NCBI GenBank assembly: GCA_020634895.1
Contig: JACKAV010000017.1
Location: forward strand, 1-23,188
Reading direction: 5' to 3'
Length of the DNA stretch: 23,188 bases
Source: Anaerolineales bacterium
Lineage (GTDB): Bacteria; Chloroflexota; Anaerolineae; Anaerolineales; Villigracilaceae
How positions within the stretch are numbered: position 1 is the first letter of the stretch; the number at the start of each line of letters is the position of its first letter. Made by a program: the position numbers and the translations under genes. Below the pieces are notes generated by a model. The model worked only from the letters and a program-made list of their open reading frames with translations. It searched no databases and had not been told where the DNA came from. Of the stretch, positions 14,595-23,188 are shown one piece after another.

Positions 14595-17500
14595 ATGTAT
14601 AGTCTAAAGTCATACTTTCTCGCTTTACAGAGACTTTTTGCAATTTTCCTGGTTTTTGTTTTGACTATTGGGGCGGCAACATCACCCGGAAGCACTGCAT
14701 ATGCCAAGGCAAATGACTCCAAGCCCAAAACGCTCAGCGCCGAAGTCATGGGGCTTTTGCCTCAGCCAATGCGTCAGGCTGGCTGCGCCTCCCCCGCCAA
14801 TGAGATCGTGGCAGAGAACTGTCTGCCAGGCAACCCGCCCAGTGAATGGGATGTGAGCGGCGCAGGCGACGCAAACATCCAAGGCTATGCCACAGACATC
14901 AGCGTAAATCAGGGCGGGACAATCCACTTCAAGATCGACACAGACTCCAACAACTATCACATCGACATCTATCGCATCGGTTATTACAACGGTGATGGCG
15001 CCCGCTACATTACGACCATTTCGCCATCGACGGCATTACCGCAAACGCAGCCGGCTTGTCTGTTCGATGCGACCGACGGCATAAATCTTCTGGACTGCGG
15101 CAACTGGGCGGAATCCGCTTCGTGGGCCGTTCCTGCCAATGCCACATCTGGTCTGTATATCGCCAAGCTCGTCCGCGATGATGCGACACCGGGAGCAAGT
15201 CACATCACATTCATTGTCCGCGACGACGATGGCAATTCGGATCTTTTATTCCAAACTTCTGATACCACCTGGCAGGCATATAACGGCTACGGCGGATATA
15301 GTTTATACGCCGCACCAAATCATGCGCACAAGGTCAGCTACAACCGTCCCTTCCTCACCCGCACGAACTCCACAGAAGATTTCTGGTTCAACTCCGAATA
15401 CCCGATGATCCGTTGGCTGGAGCGCAATGGATATGACGTCAGCTACTTCACCGATCTGGATGGAGACCGGTACGGTGCCGAGATCCTGGAACACAATATT
15501 TTCATGTCGATCGGGCATGACGAATACTGGTCTGCCGGGCAGCGTGCCGCCGTGGAAGCCGCGCGTGATGCCGGTGTGAATCTCATATTCTTCAGCGGCA
15601 ATGAAATTTATTGGAAAACACGTTGGGAGTCCAGTCCCGCAGACGGCGCTCCTTATCGCACCCTGGTCTCTTATAAGGAAGGGGACGCCCAAGGCAGTGA
15701 ACATTACGATTGTTACGGAAATTTTGATTGCGACCCAACTCCCGGCGTATGGACCGGACTCTGGCGTCAAAATGGAGCCGGAGATGACGGCGGTCAACCT
15801 GAAAACGGTTTGAGCGGACAGATCAGCTGGGGCGATGCAAGCGCAGCCATCGAGGTTCCAGCCTCGGTAACATCCTTCCGCTTCTGGCGAAACACAGGGC
15901 TTCCGGGCGATACAACCTCAACCTTGGAAGCCAACACATTGGGTTATGAATTCGACTGGGAACAATCTGCGTATGCCAACAGCTACCCGTTAAGCCGGAT
16001 CACACTTTCTGAAACAACCGCAACGGGCAAAACAAACAAAATGAGCCTTTATCGCGCCGCCAGCGGAGCGTTGGTCTTCGGCGCAGGCACAGTCCAATGG
16101 CAATGGGGCTTGGATGGCAACCACGACCGCGGCACATCCACGGAAGATGCGCGCATCCAACAGGCGACCGTGAACCTGCTTGCCGATATGGGAGTCCAAC
16201 CCGCAACGCTTCAAACCGGACTGACGGCTGCCACTGCTTCGACAGATTCCACCGCCCCGACAGTGACCATCACCTCACCGGCAAACGGCTCGAACGTCCC
16301 CGGCGGGAATATCACTGTCACTGGCACAGCGTCGGATACAGGCGGAGTGGTCGCCGCGGTAAAAATCTCCACCGACGGCGGAACAACCTGGAATCTTGCA
16401 ACTGGAACAACCACCTGGAGCTATACGTTCAGTGCCGCCAGCCAGCCGGTCACTGTTCAAGTATTGGCAATCGACGACTCGGTGAATATGGGAGCCACCA
16501 GCAGTGTCTCCTTTACAGCAGATGCCCATACATGTCCCTGCTCGATCTGGAACGACTCGATCACACCGAGCAACGCAGGCAATGACGGGCAACCCATCGA
16601 AGTCGGCGTCAAGTTTCAAGCCACCGAAGCGGGGTATATCACCGGCATCCGTTTCTATAAAGAAGCGTCCAACACCGGCACACATGTCGGTCACCTCTGG
16701 GCAAGCGATGGGACGCAACTCGCCGATGCCACTTTCACCGGCGAAACATCCTTCGGCTGGCAGGAAGTGTATTTCAGTTCGCCGGTTCAAATTCAGGCGA
16801 ACACCACCTATGTCGCTTCGTATTATTCGAGCGGCGGCGGTTATTCCTACGACGATCAATATTTCACCGCATCATTCAATAACCCGCCCTTGCGCGCCCT
16901 CACAGACGGTGAAGACGGACCCAACGGCGTATACACCTACGGCGCAAGTGCCTTCCCGACCCAAACCTATCAAAGCGCCAACTACTGGGTGGATGTCATC
17001 TTCGACACCACACCACAGGTCTTTAGCGTCTGGGAACAGGGAACGATCACTGGCAGCGCCAACTCTGGAGACGCAACTGCCATCGAGGTTGGAACCAAGT
17101 TCAGGTCAGATGTATCCGGTTCGGTCATCGGCGTGACATTCTACAAAGGATCGAATAACACAGGTCCATTCCTCGGGCATTTGTGGAACACATCCGGCAC
17201 GCAGCTTGCCGAAAAAAGTTACACCAACAATACAGCGGATGAAGGCTGGCAGGAGATTCTCTTCGATACCCCTGTGCCAATTACCGCCAACACCACCTAT
17301 ATCATTTCCTATTTCACACAATCGGGAAATTACTCGTTCGCAGGCAATTACTTCACTGCGGATATATACAACCCACCTCTGCGCGCGCTAGCGAACGGAG
17401 TGGATGGTCCGAATGGCGTCTATCACTACAACGCCACCGGCTTCCCGTCGGATTCTTTCAATTCCAGCAACTACTGGGTGGATGTGCTCTTTGCGCCCGA

Positions 17501-20500
17501 TACACCCATCGACAACACGCCGCCCACGGTCACAAGCGTAACGCCGCTGAGTGGCGCCAACAACGTCAGCCTCGGGACGACGGTCACCGCAAAATTCAAC
17601 GAAGCGATGGACCCGCTCACACTGACGACATCCACCTTCGAACTGCGCGACGCATCGAACAACCTCGTGCCTGCTTCTGTTTCTTATAGCTCCGCCACGC
17701 GGATAGCGACTCTCACACCCGACTCCCCGCTCACACTCTCAACGACATACACTGCCCGGGTCATTGGAGCAGCTTCCGGCGCGGCGGATGCGGCGGGCAA
17801 TCCGCTGGCGTCCACTTACGCCTGGTCATTCTCCACGCTCGGACCACCGCCCAACGAAGGTCCCGGCGGACCGATCCTCGTGCTTTCGAGCGCAGTCAAT
17901 CCATTCAGTCGTTATTACGCGGAGATCTTGCGCGCTGAAGGCTTGAACGAATTCACAGCTACCGACATCACCAACCTAACCGCTGCGTTGCTCAACAACT
18001 ATCAGGTGGTCATCCTCGGTGATTTTGCGCTATCCCCCACCGAAGCGGGACTGATCACCAACTGGGTCAACAACGGCGGCAATCTCATTGCCATGCGACC
18101 AGACCCGCAACTAACAGGTTTGCTCGGCTTGACCTCAACCGGTTCGACTCTTGACGAAGGCTACCTGCTCGTCAACACCGCCAGTGCGCCGGGACAGGGC
18201 ATCGTCAATCAGACGATCCAATATCACGGCACAGCGGACTTATATACGTTGAACGGCGCGACTTCCATTGCGACCCTGTACTCGAATTCAACGACTGCCA
18301 CTGCCAACCCCGCCGTGACGATGATCAACGTCGGTTTGAACGGCGGACAAGCCGCTGCATTTACGTATGATCTGGCGCGTTCCGTCGTTTATACACGTCA
18401 GGGTAACCCGGCTTGGGCTGGCGATGAGCGTGATGGCACAGCTCCGATCCGCTCCGACGACCAGTTCTATGGCGCCAAGGCTGGCGATGTCCAAGCCAAT
18501 TGGGTGGATCTGAGCAAAGTTGCCGTCCCGCAAGCAGATGAACAACAGCGTCTGCTCGTCAATATGATCCTCGCCATGAACGCGGATAATAATCCATTGC
18601 CGCATTTCTGGTACTTCCCGCGCTTCGAGAAAGCGGTCGTGGTCATGACCGCAGACGACCATGCGAGCGCCAACACTGCCGGTAGATTCGACCAATTCAT
18701 TGCCGCCAGCCCGGTGGGATGTTCGGTCGCCGATTGGGAGTGCATCCGCGCGAGTGAATATATCTACCCCGGCTCCACCTTGAGTGCCGCTCAAGCCACC
18801 ACATATACCAATGAAGGTTTCGAGATCGGTGTCCATGTCAACACAGGCTGCGGTAATTTCACTCTCTCAGAATTGGACTCGTATTACACCACCCAACTGT
18901 CAGAGTTCGCTTCGCGCTTCCCCGGTCTGCCGCAACAGGATAGTGAACGCACTCATTGTATTGCGTGGAGCAATTGGTCGTATCAACCGACGATCAAGGA
19001 ACAAAAAGGCATCCGCCTTGACACGAATTATTACTTCTGGCCCCCAGCTTGGGTTAATGATACGCCCGGTCTCTTTACCGGCTCCGGTATGCCGATGCGC
19101 TTCGCCGACCTGGACGGCACGATGTTCGATGTCTATCAGGCGACCACGCAAATGACGGATGAGAGCGGACAGTCGTACCCCTTCACCATTGATACGCTTC
19201 TCAACCGCGCTCTTGGTGCAGAAGGCTATTACGGTGCTTTCACCGCCAACATGCACTCCGATTCGCTGGTCTCTTCTGGAGCGAATGCAATCGTCGCCTC
19301 TGCGCAGGCAAACAGCGTGCCAGTCGTTTCCGGCCGTCAAATGTTGGAATGGCTCGATGGACGCAATTACTCCGCCTTCAGCGGCATCAGTTGGAATGGA
19401 AGCGCGCTCGACTTCCACGTCTCGGTCGGCGGCGGCGCGAACGGACTGTATGCCCTGCTCCCGACGCAGTCCAACGCCGGTCCGCTGCAAAGCATCACGC
19501 GCAATGGCACACCGGTCACCTACACGACCGAAACGATCAAAGGTATCGAGTACGCAGTATTTTCCGCAACCCCCAGCGGAGATTTCCAGGCGATCTATTC
19601 GCTCGACACCACTGGACCGGTCATCTCGAACGTACTTGCCACCGTCAACCCGGATGGAACCGTGGAAATCACATGGGATACGGATGAAACCTCCGATTCA
19701 CGCGTGGACTTTGGAACGGATTCGAACAACCTGAACCTCAACTCCACTGACGGCGCTTTGGTCACCACTCATTCCATCACCTTGAGCGGACTGACGCCGA
19801 ACACCACCTACTACTTCCGCGTTACCTCAGCGGACGCCAGCGCGAACCCATCCACTTCGCCCATCGCTCCCGCCACGCTGGATTTCACCACACCATCCGG
19901 TACGCTCGGCGACACCCTCCTCAACGACTTCAACAACGGCACATTGGGATGTACCTACCCAATGCAAATCGGGAACGGCGCATTGATCCTGACTCCCACC
20001 ATCGCCGCGGAGTTCGATGGCTTTGTGCTCCCCTCCGGCTGGTCATCCAATGTATGGACGGGCACCGCTCCCAACTTCGGTGGCGGACAGGTCTCATTGG
20101 ACGGCGTTTCGATCCGCAATGACACACTTTTGAACGCCGGAACCTCGCTTGAATTTGCAGCGACATTTACCAATCAATCCTTCCAGCACGTCGGCTTCGG
20201 CGGCGGCGACCCAACCTTCAACGGTCCGCCGTGGGCGATGTTCTCCACCGGCAGCGACGGCGCACAGCTTTATGCCCGCGTCCATACCGGCAGCGGCGGC
20301 GATGATGTAACTCCGCTTGGCGCGTCATACATTGGCAGTTCGCACACATACCGAATCGACTGGAACGCCGCCAGCGTGGATTTCTATATCGACGGCACGC
20401 TTGCGGTTTCGCGCCCCATCGCCGTTCCCGGACAGATGCGCGTGGCAGCCAGTGATTACACAGCAGCCAGTCCCGCTCTCGTTGTAGATTGGATGCACGT

Positions 20501-23188
20501 CAGCCCCTACGGCTCGCCGTGTACATTTACCTCGCAAATTTTCGACGCGGGGCAATCCGTCAACTGGGAGACCATGTCATGGACAGGTCAAACCCCGACC
20601 GGTACATCCTTTGCCTTCTCCTATCGCATCGGCAACACGCCGACTCCTGATGGCACATGGACGACGTTTACCTCCGTCCCAACCTCCGGCGCGGCGTTGA
20701 GCGGCAACACTCGTTACATTCAATATCAAGTTGTACTGGCAACGTCGAACAATTTGATAACGCCCGTTCTTGAAGACGTATCCTTCACCTACTCGCTGGG
20801 CGCGGATGTCACCCCGCCGACCATCATCGGGCGCGACCCCGCCCCGAACGAAACCGACGTGGATGAAACGACCGACATCAGCGTCACCTTCAGCGAGCCG
20901 ATGAATCCGGCGACCATCATCCCCGCCAACTTCACGCTCGTTGTAGATGGACCGAATACGCCCGTTCCATTCACACTCTCGTATGCCGGTGTGACCGCCA
21001 CTCTCAACCCCGATAGCGACCTGACGCCCGGCACACAATACGTTGTTCATGTGGATGGCGCGGTCGAAGACCTGGCTGGCAATCCGCTCGGCGCAGACTC
21101 CGACTGGACCTTCGTCACCGTAGCCAGCGGACTGATCGATACCACCGCACCAGATTTCGGGTCCGGGACGAACGCTTGTTATATCGCCGAAACCTCCAAC
21201 GGCGAGTTGATCCTCAATCCGACAGTTGGCGCGGAATTCAGCGGCGCATCCCTGCCCGCAGGTTGGACGAGCACCCCGTGGACGGGCGGAACCTCCACTG
21301 TCAGCGGCGGGCAAGTCACTGTGGATGGCGCGGTGGCGTATTACTCAACCTCCACATTCACGCCGGGGCGCAGCATGGAATTCGTCGCCACGTTCACCGC
21401 CAGCGCGTTCCAGCATGTGGGCTTGCTCGGCGCACCAGACTTTGGCGGCAGTTGGGCGATCTTCAGCACCAACAACACCACCAACCAACTTTACGCGCGT
21501 ACCAGCGACGGGCAAAACACGCTCATCCCCGGCACATGGCTCGATACTCCTCATCGTTACCGCATCGACTGGACAGCCGCAACAGTATCCTTCTATATCG
21601 ACGGCACATTCTACGCCCAGCATAACGTCGCGCTGGCAGATATGCGCCCCGCCATCAGCGAATACAATAGCGGCGGAACAGCCGCAATCGTCGACTGGAT
21701 CCGCATGTCGCCGTTCGGCACACCCTGCGCGCTTGAGTCGCGCATCTTCGACGCGGGCTCCGTGGTCGATTGGCAAAATCTTGTTTGGGTCGGCTCCACT
21801 CCAGCAGGCACGAACGCCGCCTTCGAAACCCGCACGGGCAATACCCCCACACCCGATGGAACCTGGTCGGCATGGGACGCCACCAGCGGACCCATCGCCA
21901 GCCCGAATGGACAATACGCGCAATATCGCGTCACACTCAGCACGGCGGATGTGAACGTCACGCCCGTGATCGAAAGCGTGGAATTGACCTATCTGGTCGT
22001 CGTCAATCACGCGCCGACGACAAGCGGCATCGCCAACGTCACTGTGGATGAAGACGCCTCCGACTCGACCCTTGACCTGTGGACTTCGTTCGCAGATGCA
22101 GACGAACCTGACAGCGCTCTCACCTACTCCATCGAGACCAACACCAACTCCGCGCTCTTTACGTCTGCAACGATCACAGGGAATCAAAACCTCGTCCTCG
22201 ATTACGCGCCGGATGCATTCGGCACCGCCGACATCACCATCCGCGCCACGGATTCGGGCGGACTGTTCGTCGAGACCACGTTCACAGTTACGGTCAATTT
22301 GGTCAATGACGTGCCAACCACCACCGGCATCACGAACGTCACTGTGGACGAAGACGCGCCAGACACCACCATCGACCTGTTCCCATCCTTCGCGGATGTG
22401 GAAGACGCGGATAACGCACTGACCTACACCGTCGAAGCCAACACCAACACGGCATTGTTCACGTCGGTGACTGTCACCGGCGGACAGAACCTCGTGCTCG
22501 ATTATGCGCCGAACGCAAATGGCACCGCCGACATCACCATCCGCGCCACAGATACAGGCGGGTTGTTTGTCGAAACGACCTTCACTGTCACCGTGAATCC
22601 GATCAACGACACGCCGACGGATATTTCGCTCTCGAATAACAACGTGGACGAGAATCTTGCCATCGGCACGCTCGTGGGCAATCTCTCCACCACCGACGTG
22701 GACACCGGCGACACCTTCGCCTACTCCTTCTGCGGCGGCACGGACGATGCTTCCTTCAGCCTGAGCGGAAACCAACTGCTCACTGCAGCCAGTTTCGATT
22801 ACGAGACTCAAAACAGCTTCAGTATCTGCATCCGCAGCACGGATTCAGGGACTGCCTTCTTCGATGAGACATTCACGATCAACGTGAATAACGTCAACGA
22901 AGCGCCAACCACGAGCGGAATTGCTCCGGTCACAGTGGATGAAGACGCAGCGGATACCACCCTCGATCTGTGGACATCCTTCGCCGATGCCGAAGACGCC
23001 GACAGCGCATTGACCTACACCATCGAGAACAACACGAACGCGGCGTTGTTCACATCAGTCACCATCACCGGCGGACAGAACCTTGTCCTCAACTACGCGC
23101 CGAACGCATTCGGCACAGCGGATATCACCATCCGCGCCACAGATATTGGCGGATTGTTCGTCGAGACGACCTTCACCGTCACGGTCAA
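14595..23188 (+). CDS. giant secreted multidomain protein, 3' end beyond the window
   Basis: I read one frame without a stop from ATG 14595 to the last base: at least 2,864 residues. The signal peptide ends at AYA/KA (after residue 37). Domains in order: N,N-dimethylformamidase beta-subunit C-terminal-like (about 91-535; HDEYW at 308-312); Ig-like (about 551-643); two DUF4082 (648-803, 809-966); SbsA Ig-like/Big_5 (about 973-1082); an amidotransferase-like fold without a visible catalytic Cys (about 1092-1325); polysaccharide-deacetylase-like (about 1330-1665; TADDH at 1352-1356); FN3-like (about 1673-1766); two copies of a jelly-roll plus FDAG module (about 1773-2069 and 2180-2468) separated by a second Big_5; and cadherin-like repeats from 2472. 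AAGGGA supports ATG 14595; ATG 14586 is in frame but only one base from it. The protein is extracellular and probably binds or modifies polysaccharide or cell-surface material. The exact reaction is unknown. Confidence 0.93.
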   Translation, partial: MYSLKSYFLALQRLFAIFLVFVLTIGAATSPGSTAYAKANDSKPKTLSAEVMGLLPQPMRQAGCASPANEIVAENCLPGNPPSEWDVSGAGDANIQGYATDISVNQGGTIHFKIDTDSNNYHIDIYRIGYYNGDGARYITTISPSTALPQTQPACLFDATDGINLLDCGNWAESASWAVPANATSGLYIAKLVRDDATPGASHITFIVRDDDGNSDLLFQTSDTTWQAYNGYGGYSLYAAPNHAHKVSYNRPFLTRTNSTEDFWFNSEYPMIRWLERNGYDVSYFTDLDGDRYGAEILEHNIFMSIGHDEYWSAGQRAAVEAARDAGVNLIFFSGNEIYWKTRWESSPADGAPYRTLVSYKEGDAQGSEHYDCYGNFDCDPTPGVWTGLWRQNGAGDDGGQPENGLSGQISWGDASAAIEVPASVTSFRFWRNTGLPGDTTSTLEANTLGYEFDWEQSAYANSYPLSRITLSETTATGKTNKMSLYRAASGALVFGAGTVQWQWGLDGNHDRGTSTEDARIQQATVNLLADMGVQPATLQTGLTAATASTDSTAPTVTITSPANGSNVPGGNITVTGTASDTGGVVAAVKISTDGGTTWNLATGTTTWSYTFSAASQPVTVQVLAIDDSVNMGATSSVSFTADAHTCPCSIWNDSITPSNAGNDGQPIEVGVKFQATEAGYITGIRFYKEASNTGTHVGHLWASDGTQLADATFTGETSFGWQEVYFSSPVQIQANTTYVASYYSSGGGYSYDDQYFTASFNNPPLRALTDGEDGPNGVYTYGASAFPTQTYQSANYWVDVIFDTTPQVFSVWEQGTITGSANSGDATAIEVGTKFRSDVSGSVIGVTFYKGSNNTGPFLGHLWNTSGTQLAEKSYTNNTADEGWQEILFDTPVPITANTTYIISYFTQSGNYSFAGNYFTADIYNPPLRALANGVDGPNGVYHYNATGFPSDSFNSSNYWVDVLFAPDTPIDNTPPTVTSVTPLSGANNVSLGTTVTAKFNEAMDPLTLTTSTFELRDASNNLVPASVSYSSATRIATLTPDSPLTLSTTYTARVIGAASGAADAAGNPLASTYAWSFSTLGPPPNEGPGGPILVLSSAVNPFSRYYAEILRAEGLNEFTATDITNLTAALLNNYQVVILGDFALSPTEAGLITNWVNNGGNLIAMRPDPQLTGLLGLTSTGSTLDEGYLLVNTASAPGQGIVNQTIQYHGTADLYTLNGATSIATLYSNSTTATANPAVTMINVGLNGGQAAAFTYDLARSVVYTRQGNPAWAGDERDGTAPIRSDDQFYGAKAGDVQANWVDLSKVAVPQADEQQRLLVNMILAMNADNNPLPHFWYFPRFEKAVVVMTADDHASANTAGRFDQFIAASPVGCSVADWECIRASEYIYPGSTLSAAQATTYTNEGFEIGVHVNTGCGNFTLSELDSYYTTQLSEFASRFPGLPQQDSERTHCIAWSNWSYQPTIKEQKGIRLDTNYYFWPPAWVNDTPGLFTGSGMPMRFADLDGTMFDVYQATTQMTDESGQSYPFTIDTLLNRALGAEGYYGAFTANMHSDSLVSSGANAIVASAQANSVPVVSGRQMLEWLDGRNYSAFSGISWNGSALDFHVSVGGGANGLYALLPTQSNAGPLQSITRNGTPVTYTTETIKGIEYAVFSATPSGDFQAIYSLDTTGPVISNVLATVNPDGTVEITWDTDETSDSRVDFGTDSNNLNLNSTDGALVTTHSITLSGLTPNTTYYFRVTSADASANPSTSPIAPATLDFTTPSGTLGDTLLNDFNNGTLGCTYPMQIGNGALILTPTIAAEFDGFVLPSGWSSNVWTGTAPNFGGGQVSLDGVSIRNDTLLNAGTSLEFAATFTNQSFQHVGFGGGDPTFNGPPWAMFSTGSDGAQLYARVHTGSGGDDVTPLGASYIGSSHTYRIDWNAASVDFYIDGTLAVSRPIAVPGQMRVAASDYTAASPALVVDWMHVSPYGSPCTFTSQIFDAGQSVNWETMSWTGQTPTGTSFAFSYRIGNTPTPDGTWTTFTSVPTSGAALSGNTRYIQYQVVLATSNNLITPVLEDVSFTYSLGADVTPPTIIGRDPAPNETDVDETTDISVTFSEPMNPATIIPANFTLVVDGPNTPVPFTLSYAGVTATLNPDSDLTPGTQYVVHVDGAVEDLAGNPLGADSDWTFVTVASGLIDTTAPDFGSGTNACYIAETSNGELILNPTVGAEFSGASLPAGWTSTPWTGGTSTVSGGQVTVDGAVAYYSTSTFTPGRSMEFVATFTASAFQHVGLLGAPDFGGSWAIFSTNNTTNQLYARTSDGQNTLIPGTWLDTPHRYRIDWTAATVSFYIDGTFYAQHNVALADMRPAISEYNSGGTAAIVDWIRMSPFGTPCALESRIFDAGSVVDWQNLVWVGSTPAGTNAAFETRTGNTPTPDGTWSAWDATSGPIASPNGQYAQYRVTLSTADVNVTPVIESVELTYLVVVNHAPTTSGIANVTVDEDASDSTLDLWTSFADADEPDSALTYSIETNTNSALFTSATITGNQNLVLDYAPDAFGTADITIRATDSGGLFVETTFTVTVNLVNDVPTTTGITNVTVDEDAPDTTIDLFPSFADVEDADNALTYTVEANTNTALFTSVTVTGGQNLVLDYAPNANGTADITIRATDTGGLFVETTFTVTVNPINDTPTDISLSNNNVDENLAIGTLVGNLSTTDVDTGDTFAYSFCGGTDDASFSLSGNQLLTAASFDYETQNSFSICIRSTDSGTAFFDETFTINVNNVNEAPTTSGIAPVTVDEDAADTTLDLWTSFADAEDADSALTYTIENNTNAALFTSVTITGGQNLVLNYAPNAFGTADITIRATDIGGLFVETTFTVTV
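16536..17492 (+). repeat. tandem pair of DUF4082 domains in the giant protein
   Basis: Two consecutive domains, residues 648-803 and 809-966, offset by 161 residues (Trp652 aligns with Trp813). Shared pattern: the IEVGxKF strand, GxxFYK, NTGxxxGHLW, GTQLA, GWQEvxF, ANTTYxxSY, YFTA, NPPLRAL, DGPNGVYxY and NYWVDVxF. These match DUF4082, a beta-sandwich domain found in secreted proteins, often next to enzyme domains. The copies have clearly diverged, so the duplication is old. Confidence 0.85.
19911..21999 (+). repeat. duplicated jelly-roll plus FDAG module around a Big_5 domain
   Basis: Two copies of a module of about 290 residues, at about 19911-20799 and 21135-21999. Each begins with a concanavalin-like sheet (NGxLILxPTxxAEFxG, LPxGWxSxxWTG, SFYIDG/DFYIDG, VDWxxxSPxGxPC). 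Each ends with a smaller domain starting IFDAG, then WxxxxWxGxTPxGT and GNTPTPDGTW. A Big_5 Ig-like domain (about 20806-21120, DVTPPTIIGRDPAPNETDV) separates them. The layout suggests a duplication of two modules together, because a Big_5 domain also occurs before the deacetylase part. Confidence 0.78.
22011..23188 (+). repeat. cadherin-like tandem repeats with a 300-base period
   Basis: Units start at 22011, 22311, 22611 and 22902. Units 1, 2 and 4 are closely related (VTVDEDA, LTYxxExNTN, FTSVTxTGGQNLVLxYAP, GTADITIRATDxGGLFVETT). Units 1 and 2 share a 29-base identical stretch beginning at 22221 and 22521. Unit 3 (22611-22901, 97 residues) is of a different cadherin-like type (NVDENLAIGTLVGNLSTTDV, FDYETQNSF). 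The Asp/Glu-rich loops are typical of calcium-binding cadherin-like and tandem-95 repeats. The array continues past the window edge. Confidence 0.88.

Noticed and set aside
16275..16859. 194-codon minus-strand open frame
   Set aside because: It lies opposite the Ig-like and first DUF4082 domain of the giant protein and has no ribosome-binding site or family resemblance.
20577..21314. 245-codon minus-strand open frame
   Set aside because: It is antisense to the duplicated jelly-roll region, with the same composition artefact and no recognisable protein features.
21345..22811. 488-codon open frame on the minus strand opposite the giant gene
   Set aside because: It is the mirror of a GC-rich, low-stop coding frame. 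Its translation is Arg/Gly/His/Cys-rich with no domain pattern and it has no start signals. The plus-strand frame gives clear Ig, DUF4082 and cadherin-like domains.
22011..23188. Regular repeats considered as a CRISPR array
   Set aside because: The 300-base period lies within one reading frame and encodes cadherin-like domains. There are no short identical repeats with unique spacers.

Overview
The window most likely comes from a free-living bacterium of the Chloroflexota, probably Anaerolineae-like. This rests on the gene repertoire (CPBP proteases, TMEM175-type channel, YrdB protein, very large Ig-rich secreted proteins, lipoproteins with a W-P-D-x-C-L-G-V segment) and on moderately GC-rich, Shine-Dalgarno-led genes. 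It is an inference from style, not from a marker gene. I saw no rRNA, tRNA, CRISPR array, insertion sequence or phage gene.

Region 1 (1-3423, minus strand) is a small sugar-utilisation unit: a BglX-like GH3 beta-glucosidase without a signal peptide and, upstream of it, a LacI-family regulator. An identical 14-base palindrome (TGCAATCGATTGCA) sits in front of both genes, so the regulator very probably controls itself and the glucosidase.

Region 2 (3496-10503, minus strand) is a tightly packed run of eleven genes with overlaps or gaps of at most 34 bases. In transcription order it encodes: a stand-alone receiver-like protein that lacks the phosphoacceptor aspartate; a small membrane protein; a TMEM175-family channel; a secreted lipoprotein; a YrdB-family membrane protein; a multi-span membrane protein; a second lipoprotein; an ABC ATPase and its ABC-2 permease; a CPBP intramembrane protease; and a two-span membrane protein. 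Nearly every product belongs to the envelope, which suggests an envelope or stress-response operon with an exporter.

Region 3 (10560-14324, plus strand) diverges from region 2. A NarL/LuxR-type response regulator is followed by its HisKA_3 sensor kinase, closed by an intrinsic terminator, and then a second CPBP protease with its own promoter and terminator. The response-regulator operon and this CPBP gene share a CTTAAGAC element at exactly the same distance from the -10 box. This marks a likely two-gene regulon controlled by the response regulator.

Region 4 (14325-23188, plus strand) has a good sigma-70-type promoter and then one reading frame of at least 2,864 codons that runs off the window. 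It encodes a secreted giant with an N,N-dimethylformamidase-beta-like domain, an Ig-like domain, two DUF4082 domains, SbsA-type Ig domains, an amidotransferase-like plus polysaccharide-deacetylase-like unit, an FN3-like domain, a duplicated jelly-roll-like module and cadherin-like repeats with a 300-base period. The large open frames on the opposite strand of this gene are codon-bias shadows.
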